Shown: piece by piece, positions 24,368-36,026 of the stretch | Layout of the letters: each line of letters opens with the position of its first letter | How positions within the stretch are numbered: position 1 is the stretch's first letter | Origin: Nemania diffusa | Lineage: Eukaryota; Ascomycota; Sordariomycetes; Xylariales; Xylariaceae | Direction of reading: 5' to 3' | Length of the DNA: 64,000 nucleotides | NCBI GenBank assembly: GCA_038501195.1 | Contig: JBBPUQ010000005.1 | Coordinates: 3,534,001 to 3,598,000, forward strand | The notes under the pieces: model-generated | The model's database searches: none | Told to the model about the DNA's origin: nothing | What the model saw: only the letters and a program-made list of their open reading frames with translations | Program-made: the position numbers and the translations under genes

Positions 24368-25197
24368 CTACTGATCGAAGTACTGGTCCTCCTTATCGCC
24401 CGGTTCCCAGAACGATACGGGGCGGACCACCTCAATGCCATCCTCGTTAATTACTCGAGGCGGAGTCCAAGCGCCCCGGTTGGGGGTCGAATACTCTCCC
24501 GGGCTCTCAGTGTAGTTCTCGGTGTAGTCATATGGGCGGCTGGTTTCTGAGTGCCTTCGTCGTGGCGTATAGGAGTGTTGTGATCTCGGGTCCGCGGAAT
24601 ATTCATAGCCAGGTGCTGGGGACGGGTAACCTCGCGTGTGCCTGGACCCCGAGCTATAACTCTCGTAGAAGCTCGCTGAGGGCGCCATCGGTGGCCTGGG
24701 CGGCGATCGCGGCGTCGATGGCCCTCTAGACGGCCTGTGGGGGTAGGTGTGGCTGCGTTCCGGGCCAGGCATTCCGGAGGACGTATGATAATAACTGTAA
24801 GACATGGTTAGCCTGAATATCACTTTGTTGATTAAATAAAAAAGATGCTAACGTACTCGTAGTCGTAGTTTCCATGTGCTCGGGATGAGCTATGATGGGG
24901 CACATCTCTGGGTTGCCGCGATGAGCTACGTCTGGGTAGCTCGTCTCTAGCCTGTCGCGAGGAGCTGCGCCTAGGCGTCTCTTCTCTAGGATGTCGGGAC
25001 GAACCATGTCTAGATTCATGTCTAGACTCATGTCTAGACTCATGTCTAGACTCATGTCTTGCAGGTCGAACTGGGATATCCATAGTAGCCCCTCTGGACC
25101 TTCTCGGTGAGCTACGTCTAGGCTCATCATCCCTCTCATGGCGTCTGTCGCGCCCTCGATGTACATTGGTCCTTATTTCATATACATAATAGGACAT
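24368..25197 (-). CDS. Arg/Ser-rich low-complexity protein, function unknown
   Basis: Not recognised. Two exons, 25197-24857 and 24794-24368, are joined across a 62-bp intron (GTACGT...TTACAG), giving 255 residues. The start MSYYVYEIRTNVHRG is the first ATG in frame; upstream the frame opens only with TTG. The first half is very basic, rich in Arg-Ser, Arg-Arg and His, and includes an RHES tandem repeat encoded by a 12-bp minisatellite, then several SSSRQ/RR units. The second half is rich in Tyr, Ser, Pro and Arg, and the end is acidic (DGIEVVRPVSFWEPGDKED). The whole protein is probably disordered. RS-rich sequence suggests RNA or nuclear-speckle association, which is inference only. The continuous compositional character across a clean intron is the main support for a real gene. 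Confidence 0.7.
25005..25060 (-). repeat. 12-bp coding minisatellite (RHES units)
   Basis: About four and a half copies of CATGTCTAGACT on the plus strand, encoding Arg-His-Glu-Ser on the minus strand inside the Arg/Ser-rich gene. The first unit differs by one base from the next three; the last is partial. The unit length keeps the frame when copy number changes. Confidence 0.9.
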
Positions 25198-27746
25198 GGC
25201 GACTTTCCTATTCTGAGAATCAGTATAAAGAAGTAGCTTTCTTAGCTTAGCTAAGTTATAATTCTTCCCAACCAAGACGCTGAGTGAAGTTCGTATTGAC
25301 TTGTGGCAGGTTGAATTACGAAAGGTGGTTGTGTGAGATTGGGGATCTAATACCGTATGAAGGATTTCACCGAACGCAGGGCCCTTATTATAGATACCAT
25401 TATATGAAGTTTTCTGCTTGTCTGTTTTTTTGTTATTGCGTAGTTACGTCGTCCAGTATCAGTGGCACATCAAACACACACAAAGACTAACAATGCGCCC
25501 TTGTGACCGATCTTTTTCGAGAAGCTAACGAACAAAGTAGGATTGTATCACCATGCACGAGGGGGAAAAACATGCATCCCTATCATCCCTTTAACAGATA
25601 GCCGCCCGAGTGTATTTTGCTCTTTGTACCTCAACACATTGTCTCCGTCTTATCTAGGATCGTTGTTATGCAAGGCGGCTTCTTACCCGCCGTAAAATTT
25701 CAAAGCACAGAGGGCTGCTAAAAGAAGCCATCCGCTAATCTCCTGATTTCAATTTATCGGCTCAGCTATGCTGTACTAGAGATTTAGTACACATAGAAAA
25801 CATGTTCAATTTCCCACTCGGAAGACAGTCCGCTTGGAAGCTTAGATGTACGTCAACTTTTATATAGATTATGCTGTTTATTCTTATGCTTTATGAATTC
25901 GGACAAGGCTGCCCAATCGCAAGCTTTATAATAAATACTCCGTTAGCAACCATTACCCACCCTCATGGCACTTCTAATGCCCTACAATATGGACGGAATG
26001 GGCAGTTACTCCCATCCAAGACTAACAACTTGGTGCATGCATTAGTCGATGTAAGGACAGGCCATGTTAACAGAGTGAATGAGTACCAGAACAAGACTCT
26101 AGACAATATGGGCATCAAAACATGATCTACCGAGGTAGTAGTGAACCAGTGGAAGCGCGATAGGGGATCCTTGACGCGATCGTGTAACTTATGTAGAGGC
26201 GGCTGCCAATGTTTATCAACTATCCTCAACAGGAATCCTCAGACGTCTCGTAGTAGGCTACACAAACGATTTGGTAGGTAAGAAGATGAAGAATGATGAA
26301 AGCAAGGAGACAGTGGTTCGTGCATTAAAGTCGCTTGCAGGATATATGCAACTACCCATCTGAAGTAGACCTGGTGCACCATTATATGATTGAACTAGCT
26401 ATATCTGTCTAAGATAGTTGTTAGGTGACCGAAATTATAGTATATGCGCTTGTCTGGGATTTTACCAACAAGGATCTGGATCCTCTCCCGGGTAGCCTTT
26501 CATCCCCTGCGCATCCTGGTCTAGTTGGGTAGAGCTGCGAGCTGTGCCGTACCTTGCATTAGTCAATAAGTCAAGGCAGTTTGGATCAGGCAGTACTCGG
26601 CATCCCCCGCTGGCCTGAATTAATTCACACGACCCATCGCCGACTCATCACGTGGCATCGCAAGAGATATCGCGGTTTAACGAATGTTGGATTGTAGCAA
26701 ATTACGGAATTCATATCAAACATAATACGGACTTCTCCTTTTGGTTAGGTATCTTCGTTAGCTCCGGGACTACTTGTAATTAGAAGGTTGAGATTGTTGT
26801 GCTCCTGGTTATTGGTCTGCAAAGGTGATCACGGAAGAGAATCTCCGACATTGACGTAGCAATGTAGTATGAGTATGATTGGTGATGGTAATTATTTGTT
26901 GGACGAATTGTAGTATGTGTTGTGTGTCTGGGTTGTCGGTGGCTAGCCATAGCGGACAATATACAGAATAGATTGCTGCTGATCTTGATCCTGAGTAGAT
27001 TGGGGACAACGAAACTCAAGGTTTGATGGATTGGCGCTAGATGATACTAGAGTAGCAACGGGGAAAATTGAATGGCGAAAGGGGCCAATGGTGTGTTATC
27101 ACAGAAATTACCTAATAGAGTCTAGGTTATGCACCTCAAATACTGGTGACGTCAGCTAGATCCTAAGACGCGAGAACTCTAGATGGTGAGAAAAGTTTGA
27201 ATATTATCGAGGAAGCCTATAAACAATAGGCCGGTGGATCTAAAGGTTGCTGGCTAGCCACAAGTCTCCATGAGAGGTCCCCTGTGCATATCCGTAGGTT
27301 ATAATGTTTAGCTATTACCAGAAGACGGTGCAACTACCCCAAAGCATCATGCATGGAAAGAGACGTTCGTCGCAGAGGAATTTTTAAACTTGGCACGCGG
27401 AGTGGGAGGAGAGGCCTGCTTTTATTGCAGATTCCAGGCGTGCTGGTAGCATTGCAAGGCAACGGCTAAGGCTCAAACTGACTTTTTCCCCTGACTGCTT
27501 GTATTTTTATAGTCGTATGCCACAGTTTAGACCTGAATAGTCTGTGATAGCGTAGTGCGTATCGCAGCTCCAGTCTTGCCACGTGAGATTGACCAACGTG
27601 CTTATACGCCATTGCAGCTATGCTAAGCGCCCTTGTACTTCTCAATCCTGCCGAGCTCTTACTCTTCAGGTATACCGGAAAATAGACCAACTCTCATGCG
27701 GTGACTCTGTAAGCTTGTTAGAAGTCTAGCTGGCGGATAATGTGTC
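25198..27746. other. Intergenic, no gene supported
   Basis: 2.5 kb between two minus-strand genes: upstream of the Arg/Ser-rich gene and downstream of the Orm gene. Short open frames on both strands have no domain content or linkable exons. I see no repeat family or RNA gene. Confidence 0.5.
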
Positions 27747-28488
27747 TTAAAAGGGGGGAGGACGTACGAAAGGTAGTTTTGGTATGACTACTCCCAGAAC
27801 AGCGAGAAAGTTGATAGTGAAGTACGCGAAGTCATAATGAGTATAGTGTGTGCTGAGGAGGAATAGTACAATAGGTACACTGAGTAGAAACTTCTTTGCT
27901 GGCGTATACTGCGCACCGTCGTCGATCTGCTCCCACATGTTCAAGTTGTCATAGGCGCCACTATTGAAGTCGAACGGAACGCCGCGGACCCAATGAAACA
28001 TGATATAAGAGCCGAACATGTAAGATATGTTGGTGAGTGTCCATGAGGTTTCTTGCGAGACGCCCGGTATGACATCCCACAGTATTTTGAGAGCGATTAT
28101 CAAAACGATGTGGATGGTCCACGCTCCTATATTTACACCAGAGCCAATCAGTACTTGCTTCCCGGTCGCGGCACCCACAACACATAGCCCATTACATACC
28201 TTTGGCGTTGACCCAGTTCGCATTGAGATTGGGAAGGGCAGACTGATCGCTCAGCTGTTCTATGGGTTCCAGTGGTTCTTGGTAGATCTGGAGGATACTA
28301 CTAGATCTCCTCCTCCTGCCAGTCTTCTGATCACCCATATTGGAAGTTCGGTACACGGTACCCCGTCGAGGAGGGTTGGTACCGACGTCGTAGGAGACGG
28401 TCCGGGGGATAAGAATTGGAGAAGGCAGTTTGGCGGTATTGACGGGGTCCGTCGCGGAGGGGGTTCGGTGGTCGGGGGGCGTGGTCAT
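27747..28488 (-). CDS. ORM1: Orm/ORMDL regulator of sphingolipid synthesis
   Basis: ER membrane protein that inhibits serine palmitoyltransferase, the first enzyme of sphingolipid synthesis (SPOTS complex). Two exons, 28488-28200 and 28126-27747, joined over a 73-bp intron, give 222 residues, close to yeast Orm1/2 (222/216). The junction rebuilds NANWVNAKGAWTIH, the family hallmark. Seen: a hydrophilic N-terminal tail of about 90 residues; membrane segments around IVLIIALKILWDVIPG and ISYMFGSYIMFHWVRG; the conserved PFDFNSGAYDNLNMWEQID loop; and a hydrophobic C-terminal third with STHYTHYD. The tail carries GRRRRSSS, which resembles the basophilic site phosphorylated by Ypk1 in yeast Orm proteins. 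The extreme C-terminus (LPFVRPPPF) could instead be cut by a further intron at GTACGT; I see no clear next exon. Confidence 0.94.
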
Positions 28489-29927
28489 TCAGAGAGCATA
28501 GAGGGCGCAGACCATTCACCAATTCAATAAAAAGGGGTAGCGGCGTCGTGAATCGGGGGGTCGGGTGATTAGGGCGATACAGCGGTATGGTAGTTTGCTG
28601 GTAGTATGCTGGCAGAATGGAGACTCGGATGGAGGCAAGACGATGCTTGATGGCCGCGGAGAACAGCACCGTTAGTAAACCTATCGACGGGTCGAAAGAA
28701 TGGTAATTCGACGTGATGGACCACAGGAGACGATGAATGTCCAGGATGTCCAGGTCACGCCAAAGCCAAAACCAAAACCAGAACCAGAACTAGAGCCAAG
28801 TCAAGTCCGACGCAAAGCGCAGTGCTAGTGATGCTGCAATGATTGAGTGCTAGGCCGAACAAGCATGGATGCCATTCAAGTCTGGGTCGTAGAAGTGAAA
28901 TGGCAGGAATTAGGTCGGCAAGGCTCTAGTTTGGTTTCGAAGGGCCGTAATGGGCGAGACGAGGGTATACTGGTGTAGACGAATAATGTGAATATCTAGA
29001 ACTGATTTGCTTAAAGACAGATGGTAGATTGGTTGAAGCTGGGGTTCGAAGGGGCAACGAGATGATGGGTGGGGAGCTGTCCTCCTTCCTTGCCAAGCCG
29101 TCAAGCAACTGCTCAGCTGGCAAATGCCGCAGCCGAGGGTCACCCACTAGTGTGGCCGGGCGGATATGCTGTTTGCTTCAGCTGCCACCAATTGGACGAC
29201 CACTTGGAAGACAGTTCTATGTTACGCCATAACACTGTACTGTACTCTGTACAGGCTTAAATGTGTGGGGATCTTAGGTATGTAGCTTAGAGGTTCTGGC
29301 CCTTTAAGCACTGTACTTGCTTGCCTACCTAAGATTAGGATTAGATAGGTGCCTTAAGTATGAGGCTAAGTCCAGTAATTTCTCGTATTCGTTTGCGATT
29401 CACTAAGTGTAATGTTTACTCTCACTACACTTAAATATTCTCATCCATACGCGTACCTACTAAGTAACATAAGCAAGGAGGTGCTTTAGTAGGTACAAGG
29501 TATACTATAAAATCTAGATAGGTAGTATAGGCAAGTACCTCCACTATGTATGGTGCTACCGTAGTAACCAGGTACATAGGTACAAATGTACCTTGGCAGG
29601 TGCCCAGCAAGGCTTTAGGAGGCGGTTAGCTGCATAAGGGATATATGCATGCATTCTTCATCTCTGCTTTATTACGTCAGCGAATCTAACTGCAAAAAAA
29701 AAGCATCTGAAAGAGCCATAATATCAACACTCCTTCCTAGCGCAATCAACCTTCGCGTCGTCAATAGGTCTATTAGACTCGCGAAATATCACCTCACTGC
29801 ATCACTTTTGTAACTAACCAAGATAACGTGAAACTAGCCTCGCGCTTCAAGTTTGACGAATTCTAAGGGATTACGTTACAGTGACGGTTTGGCTTCTGTT
29901 GGCATCGCATTGAAATTTTATGTTTAA
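28489..29927. other. Intergenic, divergent upstream region of ORM and AIR2-like genes
   Basis: 1.4 kb between divergent starts. It contains a CCAAAA/CCAGAA hexamer run at 28760-28800, an AAGGTAC/TAGGTAG-rich stretch at about 29450-29600 and otherwise unremarkable sequence. Open frames here have no domain content. Confidence 0.5.
28760..28800. repeat. CCAAAA/CCAGAA hexamer repeat
   Basis: About six imperfect hexamer units (CCAAAG, CCAAAA, CCAAAA, CCAGAA, CCAGAA, then decay) upstream of the Orm gene on its template side. A small low-complexity run. Confidence 0.75.
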
Positions 29928-31913
29928 ATGGAAAATTCTTCTGAGGAGCCTAACGAAGCTCATACTTCGCCAAGGCCAGATAACTTTCCCAGAAGCAGTC
30001 CAGCTCCACAAAAGCGGGCTCGTGATTATGGCAAAGAGCTGAAAGGTCTAAGCCCTTCAGGAGACGAAGGCAGTCCTTCCGAGCAATCACCACCTACTCC
30101 TACTTTCAAAAGACGCAAGATAAGTAATAACATCGCCGGCGATGTTGGAGGTGGTAGCGACTCGGAAGGTTTAGACGATGGTGAGATAGTGGAATCACCT
30201 GTACCTTCGCCTGTTGCTCAGCTGGTGGGCATTGAGAAACTCTCTCCAGACGATATGCGGCCCCAGACCTTAAATACATCAAACTCTCCGATAAGCGTGT
30301 CGTCCGATGATGGGGAGATAATTATCCTTTCGGGGGCAGAAGAGCGTTCAAGCCAAACTCAGGACATTAAAGAAGAAGGAGACTTTGAAGAATCCCAGGA
30401 AAACGAAAACGCATCTTCTACGATCAACAATCATTCACAGGGTTCCCTCCCTAGCTGGAACCGTGGCATTCAATTAGGAACGCGGACGACATTCGGGACG
30501 AAGCCTGCAAAATCTTTCTTCGAGAAGCCCTCTGCTCCTGAGACTATGAAGGAAAACCAAGAACAGCAAGATAAAAAGGAAAAGAAGCAAGTCCGGTCAC
30601 GTGATCCCGTGTCTACTTTTGAAGCCTGCAATGCTACGTGGAAGTTTCCACTTAACGCCCCTGAGATTACAGTACCCGAGGATGCCGAGGAACAGAGTGA
30701 TTTCTGGGCCGAACTGCTGAAAAAATGGATTGGCTATTTGTTGCAGGCAAATGGCGAAACGGCCGACCGTATGACCTATAAGGTGGTACGTTCGGGCTGG
30801 CCACTATATTTTACTAGGAGGATGGGCTTTCTTCAGGGCACTAGGAAACAAATCATTGCAACTCGAGGCGTTGCCCAAACCTTCATGGCTTCACTTAACA
30901 AGAAAAAGATTGATACCATGATTGCGGATGCAAGGCAGAAGCGCTCTGCCAGCCAACCTGATAATAATATCAGCGCGACGGTTTCTTCACGTCTCGACCA
31001 CGAAGAAGAGCTTCGCCTACAAGCAAAGTACTTTCCAGGTGCTGATGAACCATCTCAGTACTGCTTATCGTGCTCTGGGATCGGACACACTATGCAGGAT
31101 TGTCCCGAGCTGACCTGCCGGTTCTGCGAGAGTAAGAGCCACGCCTCATTTGGTTGTCCAACGAGACGTAGATGTGATAAATGCCGTCAGATCGGCCACA
31201 GCGTTGACGCGTGTCAAGAGAAGCTCTCCCTGGCAGCCGATGAACTCGACGGTTGTGCATTCTGTGGCGCAGACCATCAAGATCGAGAGTGCTTTGAAAT
31301 CTGGAGGAGCTTCAAACCATCCGAGTTCAATATGAAGAAGGTGAAGAGTATCCCAGCATTTTGCTATGTATGCGGTGGTGAAAATCACTTTGGACCGGAA
31401 TGCTCACTCTCGGGAAACGCCGGCAAGGTCACAGATGATACAACTTGGTCTAAAGCAAACCGCGATCTTTATACCGACATTGAAAGCGAAGATGTTGCAA
31501 TAGCTTGGAGTGATGTTAACCTTAGCGAGCCTGCGAGGGAATTCCACATTCCCGGACGGGCGACACGAACAAGCCATACCTACTTCGTCTCGAGCGATGA
31601 GTCGGAAGAGGATCTCATCCACGCACCTGTCAAAAAGCCCCAAAATCGGGTCGAGATTAGAATCGCTAGTAACATTGGGACCGCGAATGGAAATTCGCTG
31701 GGACGGGGTGGTGGTTATAGGAACAACTGGCAACCGCCCCTACCCGCTGGTCCGCCTCCGCCTCCCGCAGATCGTGGATCTAAGAAACCATTTCAGTCAG
31801 CGCCTTCTGGAACATTACCACCGCGACCCCAGACAATTCCTCATGGTAAGCCACCTGGACGTGGTCGAGGCTGGTATCGGGGTCGTGGGCGTGGTCGCGG
31901 CAGAGGGAAATGA
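29928..31913 (+). CDS. AIR2: Air1/Air2-like zinc-knuckle subunit of the TRAMP complex
   Basis: RNA-binding subunit of TRAMP, which oligoadenylates aberrant nuclear RNAs through a Trf4/5 polymerase for exosome decay. Single exon, 661 residues, starting at ATG. Residues 1-230 are acidic and Ser/Pro-rich with a DDGEIV segment repeated as DDGEIII. Five zinc knuckles lie at about 379-493: YCLSCSGIGHTMQDC, CRFCESKSHASFGC, CDKCRQIGHSVDAC, CAFCGADHQDREC and CYVCGGENHFGPEC. Five knuckles are the Air1/2 hallmark. Between knuckles 4 and 5 is EIWRSF, a variant of the IWRxY motif that yeast Air1 needs for TRAMP assembly. The protein ends in a Pro-rich stretch and an RGRGRGRG tail. At 661 residues it is about twice yeast Air2, mainly from the disordered N-terminus. 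A head-to-head Orm gene lies upstream. Confidence 0.88.
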   Translation: MENSSEEPNEAHTSPRPDNFPRSSPAPQKRARDYGKELKGLSPSGDEGSPSEQSPPTPTFKRRKISNNIAGDVGGGSDSEGLDDGEIVESPVPSPVAQLVGIEKLSPDDMRPQTLNTSNSPISVSSDDGEIIILSGAEERSSQTQDIKEEGDFEESQENENASSTINNHSQGSLPSWNRGIQLGTRTTFGTKPAKSFFEKPSAPETMKENQEQQDKKEKKQVRSRDPVSTFEACNATWKFPLNAPEITVPEDAEEQSDFWAELLKKWIGYLLQANGETADRMTYKVVRSGWPLYFTRRMGFLQGTRKQIIATRGVAQTFMASLNKKKIDTMIADARQKRSASQPDNNISATVSSRLDHEEELRLQAKYFPGADEPSQYCLSCSGIGHTMQDCPELTCRFCESKSHASFGCPTRRRCDKCRQIGHSVDACQEKLSLAADELDGCAFCGADHQDRECFEIWRSFKPSEFNMKKVKSIPAFCYVCGGENHFGPECSLSGNAGKVTDDTTWSKANRDLYTDIESEDVAIAWSDVNLSEPAREFHIPGRATRTSHTYFVSSDESEEDLIHAPVKKPQNRVEIRIASNIGTANGNSLGRGGGYRNNWQPPLPAGPPPPPADRGSKKPFQSAPSGTLPPRPQTIPHGKPPGRGRGWYRGRGRGRGRGK

Positions 31914-33212
31914 GGAGGACATCCATTCTAGGTCCCTTTTTACAGAGCGCGATAGAAATATGCTGCGGTTGCATCGAATATCACACGAACAACCATACAT
32001 CAGTTCTATCGATGGTTGCATACTTGAGGCCAACCCGAATACTAAAAGTAACGGCCCTTATTGTGGTCCTGAGCAAGTTTGGATGTGTAGGCACTTATGC
32101 GACTCTATCTTGCAGCCTTCGACAGCAAAATACCATTTCCCTCACTGTCAGATCTATGAATCTGTGCTAGAGAGAACATTATAGCTGGCATCTTTAAGAC
32201 GGCTTGCTGTAGTGTCGTCCCTTTGTTTTCATTGTTTGCGATAAGATGCCCGTTGTACGTTATAGGTTCTCGAAGACCAGGATTGTACCTAGACATTGAC
32301 AAAGACAAGTGTAAAATCGAGGCTTTTGTCGCGCCATCTAATCTATCTCTTAAAATGCGACACAACGCCGTACCCCAACAACTATCAAGTGAAATGGGCT
32401 TATTATGGTTACCTAATTGTGTCTGTTATACATGAAGAGTTGTATACAGTTTTCGGACTTCCATCCCCGGCTCCGGCCGGACAATGCTCATATACCTATT
32501 AGGTTTAAAACTCTAGACTGGAGTATGGATTGCGATTGTCTTTCTCCAGCCCAGCAGTCTATCCGTCCAGATGCCACTATTCGACGGCCTCTTAAGCTTT
32601 TTTTTTTTTTTTTCATGGAGATAGGTGCCTATACTCAAGTGAGTAATTGATAACACCGTATACTATACGTCATCTTGCAAGGGTCTGTCTAAATTGATTC
32701 AAGATAAGTCTTCGAATCAGCACACGAGTAGCGAAATGGAGCCCTATCCTACCTCCCGACAAGCAGAAAGCATACACCTTACACAGTCTACACTCCTTAC
32801 CTTGCGGGTACCTAGTTCACAGAAGTTGCGTCGTGGTGAAAATACAGCGTCGCCCCCCAAAACGGGAAAGCGTAATGCAGGTTATCTACCTAGCTAGGCG
32901 AGGTACAGTATAGATTAGGTATGTATAAGTAACTAGCGCCACACAGCTCTGCAGCATGCGAAATGGGAAAATGGCGCTATCATGACCTCGCCTTCAGATC
33001 TTCACCCATTTTTTATACTTTTACACTTTTCCCCTACACAACACTGCAACACAACACAGCACCGGACTGGGGTAGATCCGGCCGTCTCTCTATTCACCTT
33101 TTCTTCTCTCTTTCACCCAAACCCTTGTCGATACATTTAAATATATATCTATCTGCCAAGCCGCGCCAGAAAAGACTGCTAGCACGCCCCTCCATTGCTT
33201 GACAGTCAAAGT
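31914..33212. other. Intergenic between AIR2-like and MFS genes
   Basis: Holds the AIR2-like 3' end and the MFS upstream region. It has an 18-base poly(T) run near 32598-32615 and several TACCTAG motifs near 32810-32900. The last 250 bp are pyrimidine-rich, as in a fungal 5' leader. No coding frame is supported. Confidence 0.5.
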
Positions 33213-35074
33213 ATGGCCGACGCTTCAGCTGAAGGGGTCACCAAAGCCCTGAGCCCAAGAACTTCTTCCGCATCTTATGATGCTATGGCGCGTCAAGAAG
33301 TAGGCCCAGCTCCGCCAGCTATCGAATACGATGTCGAGCGTGTCGAGAAGGTCTACAGGAAACTGGATTTACGCATCATCCCCGGTATATACACCCCTAG
33401 CCTAAACTACCTTATTCGCATGTAGCAATGAACCGTTTTTACTGACAACCAACAGCTTTCTGGACCCTGTATTTCTTGTGCTCAGCTATCCGCTCTAATA
33501 TCGGCCTAGCACAGACAATGAATGCAGATGTCGGACACGATCTCATCACCGTGTTGCACCTGTCGCCTAAAGATATCTCTACGGCCCTGGCTCTCTTTTA
33601 CGTCGCCTATGTTCTCTTCGACTGCCCCTCTAATCTTATTATGAGCAAACTGAGCCCCCGCGCCTGGATGGCTCGTATAGTATTTGCCGTCGGCGTGATC
33701 GGTGCCTCTTTTACTGCTGTGCGGGATGCTTGGAGCCTAAAGTGAGTTTCCTTGAAATCTCGCTATTGTGCCGACGCCGCAAAACAGGAAAAAATGAGTC
33801 GATGTGAAAGAATGAATGCTTACGATTACGGATGAAGGTTTCTTCGTTTCCTACTTGGGGTCGTTATCGCGGGTATGTGGCCCGGCATGGCCTATTATCT
33901 GACGTTGTTCTACCCGCCCTCGCGGACGGGCAAGCGCATTGGTCAATACTTTACAGCCGCACAAGTGTCGGCGGCCGTGGTTGGGCTGGTATCTGCAGGG
34001 TTCCAACTCGTTGATGGCCGGGGTGGACTTTATGGTTTCCAATGGATGTTCCTCATCTACGGCTTGGTAGCCATCATCGTCGGCATTGCTCTTCTATGGT
34101 GGCTACCGGACCGACCACTTCCCCCCGGACAGTCGCGTACCAACACTGGACTTGCTAAGTGGCTTCCTGCGACACCAGAAGCCCTCACCGGCGAGGATGC
34201 ATTAATCCACTACGAAGATCTCAAGCGCGTCTACCACCCTCGGCCTTGGACACTCAAAGACTTGTTGAATGTCTTGATGGATTGGCGCCTATGGCCCCTA
34301 ACTTTAATGTATTTCGGTGTGGTTGGCGTTGGTATAGGAACTCAACTCTATGGGACAGTTATTATCCATGGAATTAACCCCAAGTTTACTGGCGTACAAC
34401 TTAGCTTGTTGTTTGCGCCTATTTGGATTGTAAGTCTAGGCCTCACTGTCGTACACTTCCGAGTTCGGCGTCCTAATCTCTTATGCTAGATGGATTTGAT
34501 TGCTATCCTCATTGTCACACCAATTTCTGATCGTTTCCATCGTCTACGCCCCTTTTTCTTCTCGGCTGCTACTAGCATCCAGATTGCAGGGCTGTTAACT
34601 GTCACATTCGCTCCAACGTCAAACCCGTGGGCACGTTACGGTGGACTTCTGCTTATCGGATTCGGTCTAGGCCCAACGGTGCCTATATGTATGACCTGGA
34701 CGAATGAGATTTTCCAACGCCGACACGGCGAAGTCGGTGTCGCTGCTGCCTCTGCTCTCGTTTCCGGCCTAGGCAATTTGGGTAGTATAACGACGACATA
34801 CGCTCTATACACGGGTTGGCCTGCGGATGCCAAACCGGGACCACATCAATACCGAAACAGCAACTTGGTCATGATCGCCATTCTGGCGGTTAGTGTCACT
34901 AGTAGTTTTGTCATGTTTATCGCTCTCAAGATCGTCGGCGATAAACCTCGCAACAAACTCAATAGCGACGGTACCTCTACCAACGACGAGTCCAATTCCT
35001 TCCAGGACGGTGCGGCACGCCGCGAGACCGAACAGCGTGGCTTTGGTCGTATGTGGTGGAGCAGGAAGGCGTAA
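33213..35074 (+). CDS. MFS transporter, anion:cation symporter (Dal5/Tna1) family
   Basis: Plasma-membrane major facilitator of the anion:cation symporter family, whose yeast members carry allantoate, nicotinate, pantothenate, biotin or cysteine. Four exons give 544 residues: 33213-33384, 33456-33741, 33838-34429, 34490-35074. The start is the first ATG of the frame. Seen: a cytosolic N-tail with VEKVYRKLDLRIIP, typical of the family before helix 1; the segments FWTLYFLCSAIRSNIGLAQ and YVLFDCPSNLIMSKLSPRAW; GMWPGMAYYLTLFYP; FQWMFLIYGL; and the second-half LIAILIVTPISDRFHRLRPF, with about 12 hydrophobic stretches in all. The C-tail is hydrophilic and Arg-rich. The substrate cannot be read from the sequence. 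No pathway genes lie nearby to suggest one. Confidence 0.93.
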
Positions 35075-36026
35075 TCCCTCCGCGCTCGCATCCCTTGGTC
35101 CGCATTTCTGCGCCATTTTCAACACCAAAGCCACATAGCCACGGGATGTCCTCACTAAGCTCTAGTGGCTGGATTTTGCCAAGCAGCTCAACCTGTCGAT
35201 GGTGCCGCTCATTTCGATATTATTACAACCTCATCAATTATTTTCGTCCTTCCACTACACTACAGCGTGGATGGTCCTTTGCTCGTGTATCGTAACGGTT
35301 TACGAGTTTCACGGCGAAAGTGCTGCTACGCCATCGCTGGGACCAGGTACAGGGGTTGGGAGCACGAACAAGCGAAAGTGACAATGCCTTTACGCTATCA
35401 CTAGTTGCTTGTTCCCATTTTTGCCTCCAGCTCCTATCTTTTGTTTTTCATCTTTTTGAACCATGGTTTTGCTTTGGAGTTGGTATGGCGTTGCGATATG
35501 ATACCCATCAGTTGTTTGGATACGCTGTCTATTCGAGAAATATCTTTGTTGCGAAGAAATGTCTCTCGCCGGTGAAAGTGCCGCTGCGCCATCGCCCGGG
35601 ACGGCGTGTTGCAGCCGAGACGAGACCGGCGACAATGCCTACTGCGCTATCGTGCGGGAGCTCGTCTCGTGGGCGTATACACACGTTTCCATCGAGGAAC
35701 TCTTCATAAACATGTGCGAGACCGAACGAGAGAGAGGTATGGGTGGTCGAGGACCGTTTATCCTCATTATTCATAAGCTCCGCTAAAAGTTCGTTAATTA
35801 GCTATATACAGTATACGCACGTGCAGCCTTGCGCCACATCCCAGAAAATCGTGAGATACGTGCTAATGCGTGAATCGTCCCACCGGGAAACGCCAAATGT
35901 GAAGTCCGTCTGTCTATATACACATACAAGACATCCCTGGGTATCGTTCTCAACTCGGCGGCATGTCGGAAATGCTGGCCACCTTTCATGTCCGAACAGA
36001 CTCGTGGTGTTGTTCTCGGCTTGTAA
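35075..36026. other. Intergenic between convergent genes, with a decayed duplication
   Basis: Tail-to-tail region between the MFS and ABM genes. Two diverged copies of an approximately 85-bp segment lie at about 35312-35394 and 35569-35652. A 75-codon ATG frame at 35559-35786 runs through the second copy but has no recognised domain, so it is not called as a gene. Confidence 0.5.
35312..35652. repeat. Diverged direct duplication
   Basis: GGCGAAAGTGCTGCTACGCC near 35313 matches GGTGAAAGTGCCGCTGCGCC near 35571, and both are followed by CATCG and GGGAC. Some 45 bases later both copies have GACAATGCCT followed by CGCTATC. Spacing between copies is about 258 bp. The differences are mostly transitions. 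Confidence 0.6.

Noticed and set aside
35559..35786. 75-codon ATG frame
   Set aside because: It has no recognised domain and overlaps a diverged direct repeat; nothing links it to other exons. It might still be a small gene.
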